From Butyrivibrio sp. INlla18 (lineage in GTDB: Bacteria; Bacillota; Clostridia; Lachnospirales; Lachnospiraceae): DNA of 64,000 nucleotides. Under the pieces are notes generated by a model. It saw only the letters and a list, made by a program, of their open reading frames with translations. It was not told the origin of the DNA and did no database searches. Positions 16,736-25,700 of this stretch are shown piece by piece. The position numbers and the translations under genes were made by a program. The stretch is taken from contig NZ_FMXK01000009.1 of assembly GCF_900103635.1 (NCBI RefSeq), positions 106,995 to 170,994 on the forward strand, written 5' to 3'. How positions within the stretch are numbered: position 1 is the first letter of the stretch; each line of letters begins with the position of its first letter.

Positions 16736-18155
16736 TTGTCTTCCTCCTGATTAAATTCTTTATAAAAAGAAGAATGCCAAGTACAGCAAGATAAAATACT
16801 CCACTGATCAGAATCTTTACAAATAGAGCCATCAGCTGGTTAGAAAACGCTGGAATATACCCATAAAAAGCTACATACATTGCTATTCCAGAAAGTATAA
16901 ATGGAATAGAATTTATAATATTTCTACCAATGTTCGCTTCTTTGAAAACGCTTATAGACTGAACCACACATACTACAATCTCTGCTACTAGTGTTCCAAT
17001 AGCAGCACCTATAGAAGCATATTTCGGAATTAATAGCACGTTTAGCACTAAATTAACTGCCGCTCCAGAAAAAAGAGATGCAACAAACAACTTATCCTTT
17101 TTTCTTGGCAAAAGATATTGTGTCCTAATAACATTGGCAAATGCCAAAAAGATACAACTTGGAAGAACAACATTAAACAGTATGATACATTTTTCAAACC
17201 CCTCTCCATAAAACAAAGGTACAAAAATGTCTGACACTGTCATAATCCCAACACAAATTGAAGTAGAAACAAACATCGCAAATATGATGGATTTCTCAAA
17301 TATCGACTCTGCTTCTTGGGCTTTTTCATCCTTGGAAATGATGTTAGACATCCTCGGAAGCATCACTGTTCCCAATGCTGTAATAAGCGCCAATGGGACA
17401 TTTATTATTTTTTCGCAGCTATGGTAATAGCCAACTTCAATCTCAGATGCTAATGAACCAAGCATAATCTTATCCATGGTTTTATATATGCTCACTGCTA
17501 TTGTTGGTAAAAATAATACCAGATTAGGTTTTATATGCTTTTTTATTCCATCAAGCGTTGGCCTTATGTATTTTATTCTTTTAAAGACAACCGGAAGCGC
17601 AACTAAATTACTAAAAAAGAAACCAATACAATAGATAAGTGCATATTTCCATGTATCTTCTGCATTTTTAACAACAATAAAAATAGCCAGAGTAGTGAAA
17701 ATTTTCGTGATCAAATCCCTAACTGTAGTAACCTTAAACTCTTCTAGTCCGTATAATGCCCAAGTCAGATCAATGCAGCCAGTAAAGACCATTATGATAA
17801 AAATACATGCTATCCCCTTATTTGATGCAATAGTCATGACATAGATTACATATATAAACGTAATTATTATGCCCATAAATATTTGGAATCCATATATTTC
17901 GCAGAAAGCCCGTGACAGTTTTTCTTTATCATCTTTAACATAGGCTACAGTCCTATTTCCATAATTCTGTAGCCCAAGTTTTATGAACATATAGAAGTAA
18001 AATGCTATTGAATAGTTATATGAATACTTTCCAAGCCCTTCTGCATGTAATATGCGAGATAGGTATGGCAATGTTATAAGCGGAATAATTATTCCGCTTA
18101 ACTGATATATCGCATTAAATATAAAGTTTCTTTTTACACTCACTTTTTGCGCCAT
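16728..18155 (-). CDS. polysaccharide flippase (Wzx-like, MOP superfamily)
   Basis: A 475-residue polytopic membrane protein with about 12-14 hydrophobic segments. The N-terminal KRNFIFNAIYQLSGIIIPLITLPYLSRILHAEGLGKYSY is the classic oligosaccharide-flippase start, and the central IMLGSLASEIEVGYYHSCEKI is also typical. It should flip lipid-linked repeat units to the outer face of the membrane. The ATG at 18155 shares a base with the TAA stop of the preceding ATP-grasp gene (TAATG), so translation is coupled; the longer reading from 18179 was rejected. Confidence 0.93.
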   Translation of the reverse strand: MAQKVSVKRNFIFNAIYQLSGIIIPLITLPYLSRILHAEGLGKYSYNYSIAFYFYMFIKLGLQNYGNRTVAYVKDDKEKLSRAFCEIYGFQIFMGIIITFIYVIYVMTIASNKGIACIFIIMVFTGCIDLTWALYGLEEFKVTTVRDLITKIFTTLAIFIVVKNAEDTWKYALIYCIGFFFSNLVALPVVFKRIKYIRPTLDGIKKHIKPNLVLFLPTIAVSIYKTMDKIMLGSLASEIEVGYYHSCEKIINVPLALITALGTVMLPRMSNIISKDEKAQEAESIFEKSIIFAMFVSTSICVGIMTVSDIFVPLFYGEGFEKCIILFNVVLPSCIFLAFANVIRTQYLLPRKKDKLFVASLFSGAAVNLVLNVLLIPKYASIGAAIGTLVAEIVVCVVQSISVFKEANIGRNIINSIPFILSGIAMYVAFYGYIPAFSNQLMALFVKILISGVFYLAVLGILLFIKNLIRRKTNG

Positions 18156-19042
18156 TATATACCAGATTCCAAATCCCACTGATTTCCTAATATCTCATCA
18201 AATTCCTCTGGAACATGTTTAAACAATCCACTTCCAGTTGAAAAGGTCATTTCACCAAAATATATCTTTCCATTAACATTATACAGATCCACCCTTACGT
18301 GTGAAAAACCTTCAGAAAGCTTCTCTGCTATTTCAATCATTTTTGAATAATTAGCAGGTTTTTCAATCTGCTTAGTAATAGGTGTAAAATCCGCTCTGTA
18401 ATATGGCAACAGATTAAAATTCTTATCAAATATGCCCAATTTCGCATTTGTATGAATAGGATAGGTGTCTATCATTACATATAAACAATAAACCTTTCCT
18501 CCAAAGCAAAAAAATTTATAATCAGGCAAATCACCTTTGCCATCCTCTAAAAGGTTTTTCTCGATGTATATCTGTGGTCTAATGTCTTTGTATTGCATTT
18601 CAAATGAATTATATGCAAAGTTCTGCTTCAGCCAACTATTAGCTTTATCTTTAATATCATCAAAGCTAATTTCTTTTTTATCATCAACTACAACATTCAA
18701 CCCACTACCATGATTTGCTTTGATAACAAAACTGTCTGGCAAAGAATCATAGTCTATATCATCGGCAGAACTATATGCTTTACCAATGGTAGGAATAAGA
18801 TATTCTCCTCCTATTTTTTCTTCCACCCAGCTTCTAACTGCCACCTTATCCGACAATCTTGATATCATCGGATCGTTCCTATTAATCTTACTCCACTGAA
18901 TCTTCTCTGTATAAGTTCTTGGATTTTTCAGGTTGCATTTTTTTCCCATTATTTTTTTGTACTTATAACTAACATACATACCCCAACACTTCTTGGGCAT
19001 GTGCTTTTTTATTTTGATAAACACTTCTCTTTTTATAGCCAT
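18155..19042 (-). CDS. TupA-like ATP-grasp protein
   Basis: A 295-residue protein of the TupA-like ATP-grasp family. Landmarks are NPRTYTEKIQWSKINRNDPMISRLSDKVAVRSWV at about residues 38-70, FVIKANHGSG (nucleotide-binding lysine and glycine loop), IYIEKNL and the metal-binding SHVRVDLYNVNGKIYFGEMTF. Members are found in capsule and teichuronopeptide loci and probably ligate an amino acid or similar group to a glycan. The ATG at 19042 was preferred over the TTG at 19096, with AAAGGGG upstream at a rather long spacing. It sits between the polymerase and the flippase genes. Confidence 0.88.
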   Translation of the reverse strand: MAIKREVFIKIKKHMPKKCWGMYVSYKYKKIMGKKCNLKNPRTYTEKIQWSKINRNDPMISRLSDKVAVRSWVEEKIGGEYLIPTIGKAYSSADDIDYDSLPDSFVIKANHGSGLNVVVDDKKEISFDDIKDKANSWLKQNFAYNSFEMQYKDIRPQIYIEKNLLEDGKGDLPDYKFFCFGGKVYCLYVMIDTYPIHTNAKLGIFDKNFNLLPYYRADFTPITKQIEKPANYSKMIEIAEKLSEGFSHVRVDLYNVNGKIYFGEMTFSTGSGLFKHVPEEFDEILGNQWDLESGI

Positions 19043-19162
19043 TTTTCCAAATCCCCTTTGTTCTGGAGAAAATTCCTTCTCGCCTTTTCCTCTCAAAACG
19101 TATAAATAACGGAAATGATATATCCAAAAGAAAAATATTCTGAACCATTGTATTGGTAAAAA

Positions 19163-20347
19163 TCATCTCCATACCAACTTTAGCCTGTATTTTTCTACTG
19201 ATTCGTATTCATAATTAATTTTTTTATTGTATAGTGCGTTTGATAAAAGAATCAAAAACAAATTCTGTGATAGGAAAAAGAAGTTATTCTCCATAATTCC
19301 ATAAATTGAATACATACACAGAATCATCACAAGGAAATTGTGTCCACTGTTTTTTAAAATAAACATAGTTTTAATGAAAACTACAGAAAAAAGAATAAAT
19401 ACCAATATTCCATATCTTATAAGTATAGAAGCATAGGCATTATCAAGCCAAAAATGAAGGACTCTGCCAGTTCCTGGTTTTTTTACTATCATTTTGACTT
19501 CCTGACCCAGCATTTTTATTCCATAATATTTTATTACTTTATGGCACAACGAAAACCTATGAGAAAGAAAATCGTCAAATTTAGCAAGCACATGAATTTT
19601 CTTCACATTAGTTACTGATAATAAGACACTCATAATATTTGCAATAATCGCTATGCTTATATAAATGTCACTCAAAAAACTTAGCTTCACACCTAAAATT
19701 GCCAAGAAATAGTAAATTGTTATTAGCACAGCAAAAATAATCAAAGCATAACAAGCCGTCTTTGAATTTGCCGTATTATAGATAAAATAAGATGCCCAGA
19801 TAACCACTAAAAGATCTAATATATTAAACTTTTTTCTCCTCAGATAACATCTACACACGACCAAAAGGAAAATTCTAATTCCTAACTGATTGGGATGTGT
19901 GAAACCATATGAATGTCTTAAAATATTGCCTCTGTAAAATGTGTATTCTTCAATGAAGCCAAAATAGAAAAGATAAAAAATCCAAAACACCATCAACAGC
20001 TGGACATAATATGCAACTTTGACAGCCTTTTCAAAATCTATATCGCGTGTAGCTACTATAAAGAGCCATGTAGACATCATAATATTATGATGTGACTGCA
20101 ATGTTACTATAGCAATTAATCCTGTAGCAATAACAACAATAGCAAGTTCTTTTAGCTCATACTTTTGAAAAAACACTATCTGTATCAAAAGCATAGCCAA
20201 AACAACATAAGCAAAAGTATCATTAAGCTGGCTTGTTTCCCAGCCAAAGATTTTTTCTATTTTCGAATTAAAAATAACCTCTGACCCAAACCAAAATGCC
20301 AGTATCAGATATATGAAATTATGACCTATCCTACTTTTATTCTCCAT
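19163..20347 (-). CDS. O-antigen/capsule polymerase-like protein (Wzy-like)
   Basis: A 394-residue very hydrophobic protein with about ten membrane helices. It shows little sequence conservation, but size, topology and a larger loop around FRGNILRHSYGFTHPNQLGIRI fit Wzy-type polysaccharide polymerases and the O-antigen ligase group; the HPNQLG piece is typical. It should join flipped repeat units outside the membrane. The ATG at 20347 overlaps the GT4 gene by 11 nt. A 120-nt gap follows before the ATP-grasp gene, the largest inside the operon. Confidence 0.75.
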   Translation of the reverse strand: MENKSRIGHNFIYLILAFWFGSEVIFNSKIEKIFGWETSQLNDTFAYVVLAMLLIQIVFFQKYELKELAIVVIATGLIAIVTLQSHHNIMMSTWLFIVATRDIDFEKAVKVAYYVQLLMVFWIFYLFYFGFIEEYTFYRGNILRHSYGFTHPNQLGIRIFLLVVCRCYLRRKKFNILDLLVVIWASYFIYNTANSKTACYALIIFAVLITIYYFLAILGVKLSFLSDIYISIAIIANIMSVLLSVTNVKKIHVLAKFDDFLSHRFSLCHKVIKYYGIKMLGQEVKMIVKKPGTGRVLHFWLDNAYASILIRYGILVFILFSVVFIKTMFILKNSGHNFLVMILCMYSIYGIMENNFFFLSQNLFLILLSNALYNKKINYEYESVEKYRLKLVWR

Positions 20348-21491
20348 ATCTACCACTTATAGTTAATTCGTAAAGATCACTAATATCACTAAAGTACTTC
20401 TCCTCAGTGAAATAACTCATAGCCTTTTTCTTAGCATTATCCCCTAATTTTGCCATTACTTTTACATTATCGATAAGATATTGCATCTTCTCGCAAAGAT
20501 CTTTACTATCACCATTTTTGTATAATAAACCATTTTGCAAGTTATCAACCAATTCCGGATTTGCTCCACTATCACTTGCAATCACGCACAACCCAGCAGC
20601 CATGTATTCTGCCGTAGTTCTGCCAAATCCTTCGTCACTTGAGCACATCAGTCCACAATGATAATCAGGAAGCTCCTCTATTACATTTTTCCTATATCCC
20701 ATAAACCTTATAGTATTTTCTAACTTGTACTCTTTAACAAGTGTCTTTAGATCACGAATAAGCTGCGCATCTCCATCCCCATAAAAATCCACTATCACTT
20801 TATCTTTATTATTCAAATCCTTAACAGCACCAATTACTTCTTCATGACCTTTCCTAGGGATAAATCCACTTGTCATAACAAACTTCACTACTTCATCTTC
20901 AAAGTCTGCTTGAGTATTAACGGAAGGAAACGAGACTCCATTATATATCCTAACAATTTTATTTTGGTCTAATCCCCATTCTATCCATTTTTTTCTAACA
21001 TACTCTGAAACCGCAATAAACTTTGTCGCATGACTATTCATATAATGAATATGGTTTTTCCTCAATATAACTCTATCTCTTCCTGGCTCTCTTAAATGCC
21101 AGATCAAAGGAATTCCATATCTTTTAGCCAATTCCGCACCAATGTCAATTCTTGATGAATTACAATGAATCAAATCAAAAGAATGTGAATTCATGATTTT
21201 GCGAATCTTTGTGCATGTAATCAAATTTCCTGCATCATGCTGAAATTTCTTAAATACACATCGCAATATATTTCTTATTCCAGTCTTTTTTCCATGATAC
21301 TCCATGAAATAGTAATACGGTAATTTGACCACTTTACATCCTATTTCACTATAGAAAGAAATATCCACCATGCTTGAAGGCACCATTATTACGACATTAT
21401 GTCCTTTTTGAATCAATCCTCTAACAAGCGTCTTCCCAGAAAAGGCAGCTCCATATTTAGTATCTCTCTCTACAATGAATAATATGTTCAT
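20337..21491 (-). CDS. glycosyltransferase family 4 protein
   Basis: A 384-residue GT-B fold glycosyltransferase. The N-terminal half starts MNILFIVERDTKYGAAFSGKTLVRGL, and the C-terminal nucleotide-sugar domain has TSGFIPRKGHEEVI, FYGDGD and the donor-binding SSDEGFGRTTAEYMAAGLCVIASDSGANPEL (E-x7-E region), typical of GT4. It is a retaining enzyme that adds a sugar to the growing lipid-linked unit on the cytoplasmic side; donor and acceptor are not predictable. The ATG at 21491 was chosen over the codon two residues earlier because the fold begins there. Confidence 0.93.
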   Translation of the reverse strand: MNILFIVERDTKYGAAFSGKTLVRGLIQKGHNVVIMVPSSMVDISFYSEIGCKVVKLPYYYFMEYHGKKTGIRNILRCVFKKFQHDAGNLITCTKIRKIMNSHSFDLIHCNSSRIDIGAELAKRYGIPLIWHLREPGRDRVILRKNHIHYMNSHATKFIAVSEYVRKKWIEWGLDQNKIVRIYNGVSFPSVNTQADFEDEVVKFVMTSGFIPRKGHEEVIGAVKDLNNKDKVIVDFYGDGDAQLIRDLKTLVKEYKLENTIRFMGYRKNVIEELPDYHCGLMCSSDEGFGRTTAEYMAAGLCVIASDSGANPELVDNLQNGLLYKNGDSKDLCEKMQYLIDNVKVMAKLGDNAKKKAMSYFTEEKYFSDISDLYELTISGRYGE

Positions 21492-21518
21492 CCACAAACT
21501 CTCTCAAATTCCATAAAA

Positions 21519-22436
21519 TCATAACGTCAAATACATCCAGATATTTCTCTTAGAACGTTTTATTCCATACTTCAAAAAAACAGAGACTCTTTTTATTTTT
21601 CCATAATCATAAAAATCCTTTAATGAAATTATCATTTCTCTGTCACGTTCATGTAAAAAGTCAACACAAGATAATTCAATCGCCTGTCTAACAAATCTTT
21701 CTGTCCTGTCCTTTGATTTCTTCACTTGTTGTCCCATAAATAGATTTTTTACATAGTCTAAGTAATTATCTTTTTTTGCGCCAACTTCGTTATTTAAATG
21801 TTGTCTGTACTTAATAAGCGCTTTATCAACATATACGATTCTTCCAGTAGCAGAAGCAACGCAGACCAACCACCAATCATGATGAAACAAACTGCTAGTA
21901 TTCTCAAGCCTTAACGTTTGTTTTGCAAGACTGTTATTAAATAAGCATGTACAACCAGCGGCAATATTTTCAGAAATAACCTGATTAAGTTTTGTTCTCC
22001 TTGGATTTATGTTGCAATAACTCATGAAAGAATCTGAAATTACGTGCAAGTCAGAGTCAACGACTATCATATCTGAAAACAGCAATACTGGTGCATGATT
22101 CTCATTCTCTTTTTTAGCAATCTGCATCATTATTTCTATTTTGTCTGAGTTCCAGACATCGTCTTGATCTGCAAACATGTACCAATCAGCTTGCACCATG
22201 CTTAGCATATACATAAAGTTATTATTTGCAGAGTGTTGAAAAGTTTTCCCTTCAATAACCTTTATTTTGTCAGGAAATTCTCTTTCATATTCTCCAATAA
22301 TTTTCTCTGTTGAATCGCTCGAACCATCATCATGAATATATAAGCAATAGTCATCATAGTTTTGGTGCATGATTGACTCTATAGCTTGACATATATATTT
22401 TTCCCCATTGTATGTAGCCATCAAAACAGCAAGCAT
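21519..22436 (-). CDS. glycosyltransferase family 2 protein
   Basis: A 305-residue GT-A fold enzyme. Motifs are VLMATYNGEKYICQAIESI at the N-terminus, YIHDDGSSDST, and the metal-binding DxD in FADQDDVWNSDKIE at about residue 90. The C-terminal part contains HHDWWLVCVA and YRQHLNNEVG, typical of rhamnosyltransferase-like GT2 members in capsule loci. It is an inverting transferase acting on a lipid-linked acceptor. The ATG at 22436 lies just past the stop of the WbsX-like gene, with AGAGTGGAG as its ribosome site inside that gene's end. Confidence 0.93.
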   Translation of the reverse strand: MLAVLMATYNGEKYICQAIESIMHQNYDDYCLYIHDDGSSDSTEKIIGEYEREFPDKIKVIEGKTFQHSANNNFMYMLSMVQADWYMFADQDDVWNSDKIEIMMQIAKKENENHAPVLLFSDMIVVDSDLHVISDSFMSYCNINPRRTKLNQVISENIAAGCTCLFNNSLAKQTLRLENTSSLFHHDWWLVCVASATGRIVYVDKALIKYRQHLNNEVGAKKDNYLDYVKNLFMGQQVKKSKDRTERFVRQAIELSCVDFLHERDREMIISLKDFYDYGKIKRVSVFLKYGIKRSKRNIWMYLTL

Positions 22437-22440
22437 ATAT

Positions 22441-23637
22441 TTACGCTCCACTCTTACCAAAAGCTTTTTTTAAAGCTTCCAGATAACCATACTTATTCTT
22501 TTCATCTGGCTCTATATAGCATCCTTCTGCCCATTCATTCCACGCATTCAAAAAGATATATTCTTTTTTGTATTCATTTTTCACTTTGTCTATTAAACAT
22601 GTCATATTCTTTTCAAATTTTTGTGGCGTACTTCCATAGATTATGCGAGCTTCATATTTTGTTCTAGCTGTATTATCCCAATTAACAAATGCACCTGGAT
22701 AATAAGAAGGACTTACTTTTCGATCAAGTATTTTTTCCCATATTAGATCATATTTGATTCTGTTTAATAAAAAGCCCCCCATCCTTTTGGGCCATTTCTT
22801 TTTAAAAAATAAACGAAGTATCCTTTTAGCGCCATTACAGTAACAAATAACATTTAAAGGAAAAAGATTTACAAATTCTTTTATCGCACCATGTATCGGA
22901 TAATATTTCGTGCTCCTTATCGTAAAACCAGGCTCATACATTATATTTCCATCCAGGTTATCATCTATTCTCTTAAACCTGTTGGCTGCACAATAATCCG
23001 TTCCCTGTGCCATAATGAAAAGATCCTTGAAGCCTGCTTCTTTCGCCATTTTTCTCCAACATTTTATCATCTCGCTAAATTGAGGCACCAGTTCAGGTCT
23101 ATACACTATAATCAATGGTTTTTCAGCTATCCTTATATACCTTTCATCTTTAAAAAAATCTAAAAGATACAAAAAATGCTTTTTCCACTCAGTTTCACCA
23201 CCATATTTTTGCTCAATGAGGATATCTGTATTTCCTTTCGCACCATTCCACTTTCTTGTCCAAGACTCATTTGCCCACGATAAACAAAAATGAATATTTA
23301 GAGATTTATCATCAAGAAATTGTTCCAATGGCTTTTCCATTAACAGTTTTCCATTAAACCAATAGTGATAGAAGCAAAAGCCATAAACCCCATACTTTTT
23401 AGCTAGTTCTATTTGCCATAACCAAGTATCTTTATTTAACAAATTATAGTAGTTTTCATTCAACGGAATATGCGGCTGATAATGGCCTTCATACAATGGT
23501 CTAGCTTTTCTTGTATTGGTCCATTCTGTGAACCCTTCTCCCCACCAATTGTCATTCTCCTTAAATCTATGAAATTGTGGCAAATAAAAGGCTATTACCT
23601 TAGGATTATTAGTATCCATCAACGTTTTTCCATTCAT
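22441..23637 (-). CDS. WbsX-like glycan-synthesis protein (GH99-like domain)
   Basis: A 398-residue protein of the WbsX family, annotated as glycosyltransferase WbsX or GH99-like. The family signature is at the N-terminus: IAFYLPQFHRFKENDNWWG, EGFTEWTNTRKARPL and YQPHIPLNENYYNLL, then FCFYHYWFNGKLLMEKPLE and the late FLNAWNEWAEGCYIEPD. Its place in an assembly operon suggests a role in making or trimming the repeat unit. The exact reaction is not settled for the family. Its start overlaps the LicD stop by ATGA. Confidence 0.9.
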   Translation of the reverse strand: MNGKTLMDTNNPKVIAFYLPQFHRFKENDNWWGEGFTEWTNTRKARPLYEGHYQPHIPLNENYYNLLNKDTWLWQIELAKKYGVYGFCFYHYWFNGKLLMEKPLEQFLDDKSLNIHFCLSWANESWTRKWNGAKGNTDILIEQKYGGETEWKKHFLYLLDFFKDERYIRIAEKPLIIVYRPELVPQFSEMIKCWRKMAKEAGFKDLFIMAQGTDYCAANRFKRIDDNLDGNIMYEPGFTIRSTKYYPIHGAIKEFVNLFPLNVICYCNGAKRILRLFFKKKWPKRMGGFLLNRIKYDLIWEKILDRKVSPSYYPGAFVNWDNTARTKYEARIIYGSTPQKFEKNMTCLIDKVKNEYKKEYIFLNAWNEWAEGCYIEPDEKNKYGYLEALKKAFGKSGA

Positions 23638-24476
23638 CTGATTATTTCAACATCACCATGTTTTTCTCTATCACTTATAGGAGGTAATTCCATATAATTC
23701 TGGCCATAAATTTGTTTTACATACTCTTCAGCTTTTTCATATAAAGGTATTTCACAACCAGAAAACTGATGCATTTTCCCTTTACCTATCATTTCCTTTG
23801 GAATCAACTCTCTTTTTCTATATCGTCCACTGTATACACACACAACTTTTGAGTTCTCATAATCATATTTGCAGCAAAGCTCATTATACTTTTTGACAAG
23901 TTTATCCTCATCTAACCTATCTATGATTGGAGATATCAAATGCCCGTATTTAATAACAACTCTCTCGATAAAAGGCCTATGTCTCCTATTTTTCATATAT
24001 TCAATCTTCTGAAGGTATTTTATCCTCTTAAGTTTTAAAACAGTGAAAATGAACATGATACGATAGAAATGAATCATCCTCAATAAGCCATTATTAGGAG
24101 TACCATCAATCGGAAAAACATCTATATACAAATATGGAAATAGCTCATTCCACTCACTATCTCCTCTGCTACATCTAACTGTAGTATCCATAAATCTGGA
24201 AAAAAGTAACTCTTTATCAAATTTTGCCGAAATACCTTTATCAAATAACTTATTTGATTCTTCACTAATTAGTATTTCATAATCTTTCCTTGGAATAGCT
24301 ATATCCATATCATCATCCCAAGGAATAAAGCCATCGTGCCTAATCGCACCCAAAGCAGTTCCGCCGCAACCATAATAACGTATCTTTTTCTTGTCACAAA
24401 AATCTGCCAAAATTCCATATAACCTTAATAATTCATTTTGGAGATCATCTAATTTATTTTCATTTGTATTATCCAT
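23634..24476 (-). CDS. LicD family phosphotransferase
   Basis: A 280-residue LicD-type protein. The defining stretch is YYGCGGTALGAIRHDGFIPWDDDMDIAIPRKDYE at about residues 35-68, which carries the nucleotidyltransferase-like DDDMD metal site. LicD enzymes transfer phosphorylcholine, or in other lineages different phospho-substituents, to surface glycans. No licABC-type choline genes are in the window, so the substituent could be phosphocholine supplied elsewhere or another group. It couples to the WbsX-like gene by a 4-nt overlap and follows the radical SAM gene by 18 nt. Confidence 0.92.
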   Translation of the reverse strand: MDNTNENKLDDLQNELLRLYGILADFCDKKKIRYYGCGGTALGAIRHDGFIPWDDDMDIAIPRKDYEILISEESNKLFDKGISAKFDKELLFSRFMDTTVRCSRGDSEWNELFPYLYIDVFPIDGTPNNGLLRMIHFYRIMFIFTVLKLKRIKYLQKIEYMKNRRHRPFIERVVIKYGHLISPIIDRLDEDKLVKKYNELCCKYDYENSKVVCVYSGRYRKRELIPKEMIGKGKMHQFSGCEIPLYEKAEEYVKQIYGQNYMELPPISDREKHGDVEIIR

Positions 24477-24494
24477 AACCAATTAACCACTCAA

Positions 24495-25394
24495 TCACTT
24501 CGTTTTTAACTGCTCTGCCACAGGAATTGGGACATAATCTTCTGTTCCTTCATCACAATAGTTACACGCTACGAGATATTTCCTTTGATTGAGCTCATAA
24601 ATCTCTTTTCTTATTTCTTTTCGTGATCTTTCTTTTGTAAAATCAACATAATCCCCCTCAACATCTGGAATACCTAATTTCGTACCAAATGCTGCTCGTG
24701 GACAAAAATACAATTTTCCATCATGTAAATTTCTACAAATTTCTCCACAATGTCTAAATTGTCTTCTTAGCTCGTTTTTATTTCTGCCTCTAAAATGAAG
24801 ATCACCAGGATCAAACCAATTCTTTTCATCTGATCCTCGTACTATACAATTTATACCGTTCTGATTGCAAAGTTCTTTGATACTGTCTCTATTTCTAGAT
24901 AATTCACCATAATCACTTATCTGTATTATCAATTTTGGATTCTGCAAAGTTTCCAATATATCCTGTTTTGGAATAATAGTTCCATTAGTCACTATTTCTA
25001 CTGTTCTTACTTTAGGACAATCAATTGCGTGTTGAACAACCTCTTTTAAATTTGAGTATAAAAAAGGCTCTCCTCCCAAGATTCTGAAAATCTGTATAGC
25101 ATCTACAGAATCAAATAATCTGTCCATATATTTCAAAGTTTTGTCCAGTTCAAAATCCACTGGTTTTTCAAAATATGGCATCATGAAAACACAATGTTTA
25201 CATCTTAAATTACATTTCTGTGTGACAGGTAACTCTACATGATACAAATAAAGATAACCAAATATTTTATATAAAATTTTGCAAAAAAACTGGTATATTG
25301 GGAAAAGTCTAGCCCTTAAAGCTACTCTCTTCACCCCACTATGCTTTCCTTTTTCTGCAAAAAAGTAAATTAATTTTAATAATCTTTCTCGCAC
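24495..25394 (-). CDS. radical SAM protein heading the polysaccharide operon
   Basis: A 299-residue radical SAM enzyme with the cluster motif CNLRCKHCVF at about residues 60-70, ILGGEPFLY (the GGE motif) and several late cysteines (HCGEICRNLHDGKLYFCPRAAFG and ACNYCDE) that may bind an extra cluster. Similar proteins occur in capsule loci, where the substrate may be a sugar or its lipid-linked form. The GTG at 25394 was chosen because AAAGGGG lies 6 nt upstream; the GTG at 25421 would leave almost no leader after the promoter. It is the first gene of the operon. Confidence 0.85.
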   Translation of the reverse strand: MRERLLKLIYFFAEKGKHSGVKRVALRARLFPIYQFFCKILYKIFGYLYLYHVELPVTQKCNLRCKHCVFMMPYFEKPVDFELDKTLKYMDRLFDSVDAIQIFRILGGEPFLYSNLKEVVQHAIDCPKVRTVEIVTNGTIIPKQDILETLQNPKLIIQISDYGELSRNRDSIKELCNQNGINCIVRGSDEKNWFDPGDLHFRGRNKNELRRQFRHCGEICRNLHDGKLYFCPRAAFGTKLGIPDVEGDYVDFTKERSRKEIRKEIYELNQRKYLVACNYCDEGTEDYVPIPVAEQLKTK

Positions 25395-25431
25395 TGTTTT
25401 CCCCTTTGAATCAATACTCACTACTATGCTA

Positions 25432-25460
25432 ATTATAATCTATATATAGTTGTTTGTCAT
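25432..25460 (-). promoter_or_regulatory. sigma-A promoter of the polysaccharide operon
   Basis: On the minus strand, ATGACA (25460-25455), a 17-nt spacer and a perfect TATAAT (25437-25432). The predicted start near 25425 leaves a leader of about 30 nt with AAAGGGG before the GTG at 25394. No other clear promoter was seen in the 9 kb of closely packed genes downstream. Confidence 0.75.
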
Positions 25461-25461
25461 A

Positions 25462-25492
25462 GAAAAAGCGCAGATTTGGTATAATCTGCGCT
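25462..25492 (-). terminator. terminator after the Rpn-associated small gene
   Basis: A perfect 10-bp stem, AGCGCAGATT (25467-25476) with AATCTGCGCT (25483-25492), has a 6-nt loop and TTTTTC on the minus strand. It separates the Rpn unit from the polysaccharide operon promoter. Confidence 0.88.
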
Positions 25493-25515
25493 GAGTTCCC
25501 TTTCATCTCAATCAT

Positions 25516-25695
25516 TCAATTTACTTTATGGAGTAACTTCTCTTGTACGCTCTTCACCTGGTCCAATGGATAGCCACAGAAGTCAGAGATTTCTTCAGGA
25601 CTCTTTCCTCGCACCAGCATATCTGTTATCTTCTCGACATCTCTTGCTTCTTTTCCCTGCTCATATTCATCTTTCATCATCTCTTTAAGAGTCAT
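25516..25695 (-). CDS. small protein downstream of Rpn nuclease
   Basis: A 59-residue acidic/helical protein (MTLKEMMKDEYEQGKEARD...) whose second half, MLVRGKSPEEISDFCGYPLD, looks like a small helix-turn-helix. This composition is common at the C-terminus of Rpn/PD-(D/E)XK transposase-like proteins, so it may be a split-off C-terminal domain or a separately translated partner. The ATG at 25695 has GAGG about 10 nt upstream; it starts 6 nt after the Rpn stop. Confidence 0.65.
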   Translation of the reverse strand: MTLKEMMKDEYEQGKEARDVEKITDMLVRGKSPEEISDFCGYPLDQVKSVQEKLLHKVN

Positions 25696-25700
25696 ATCTA

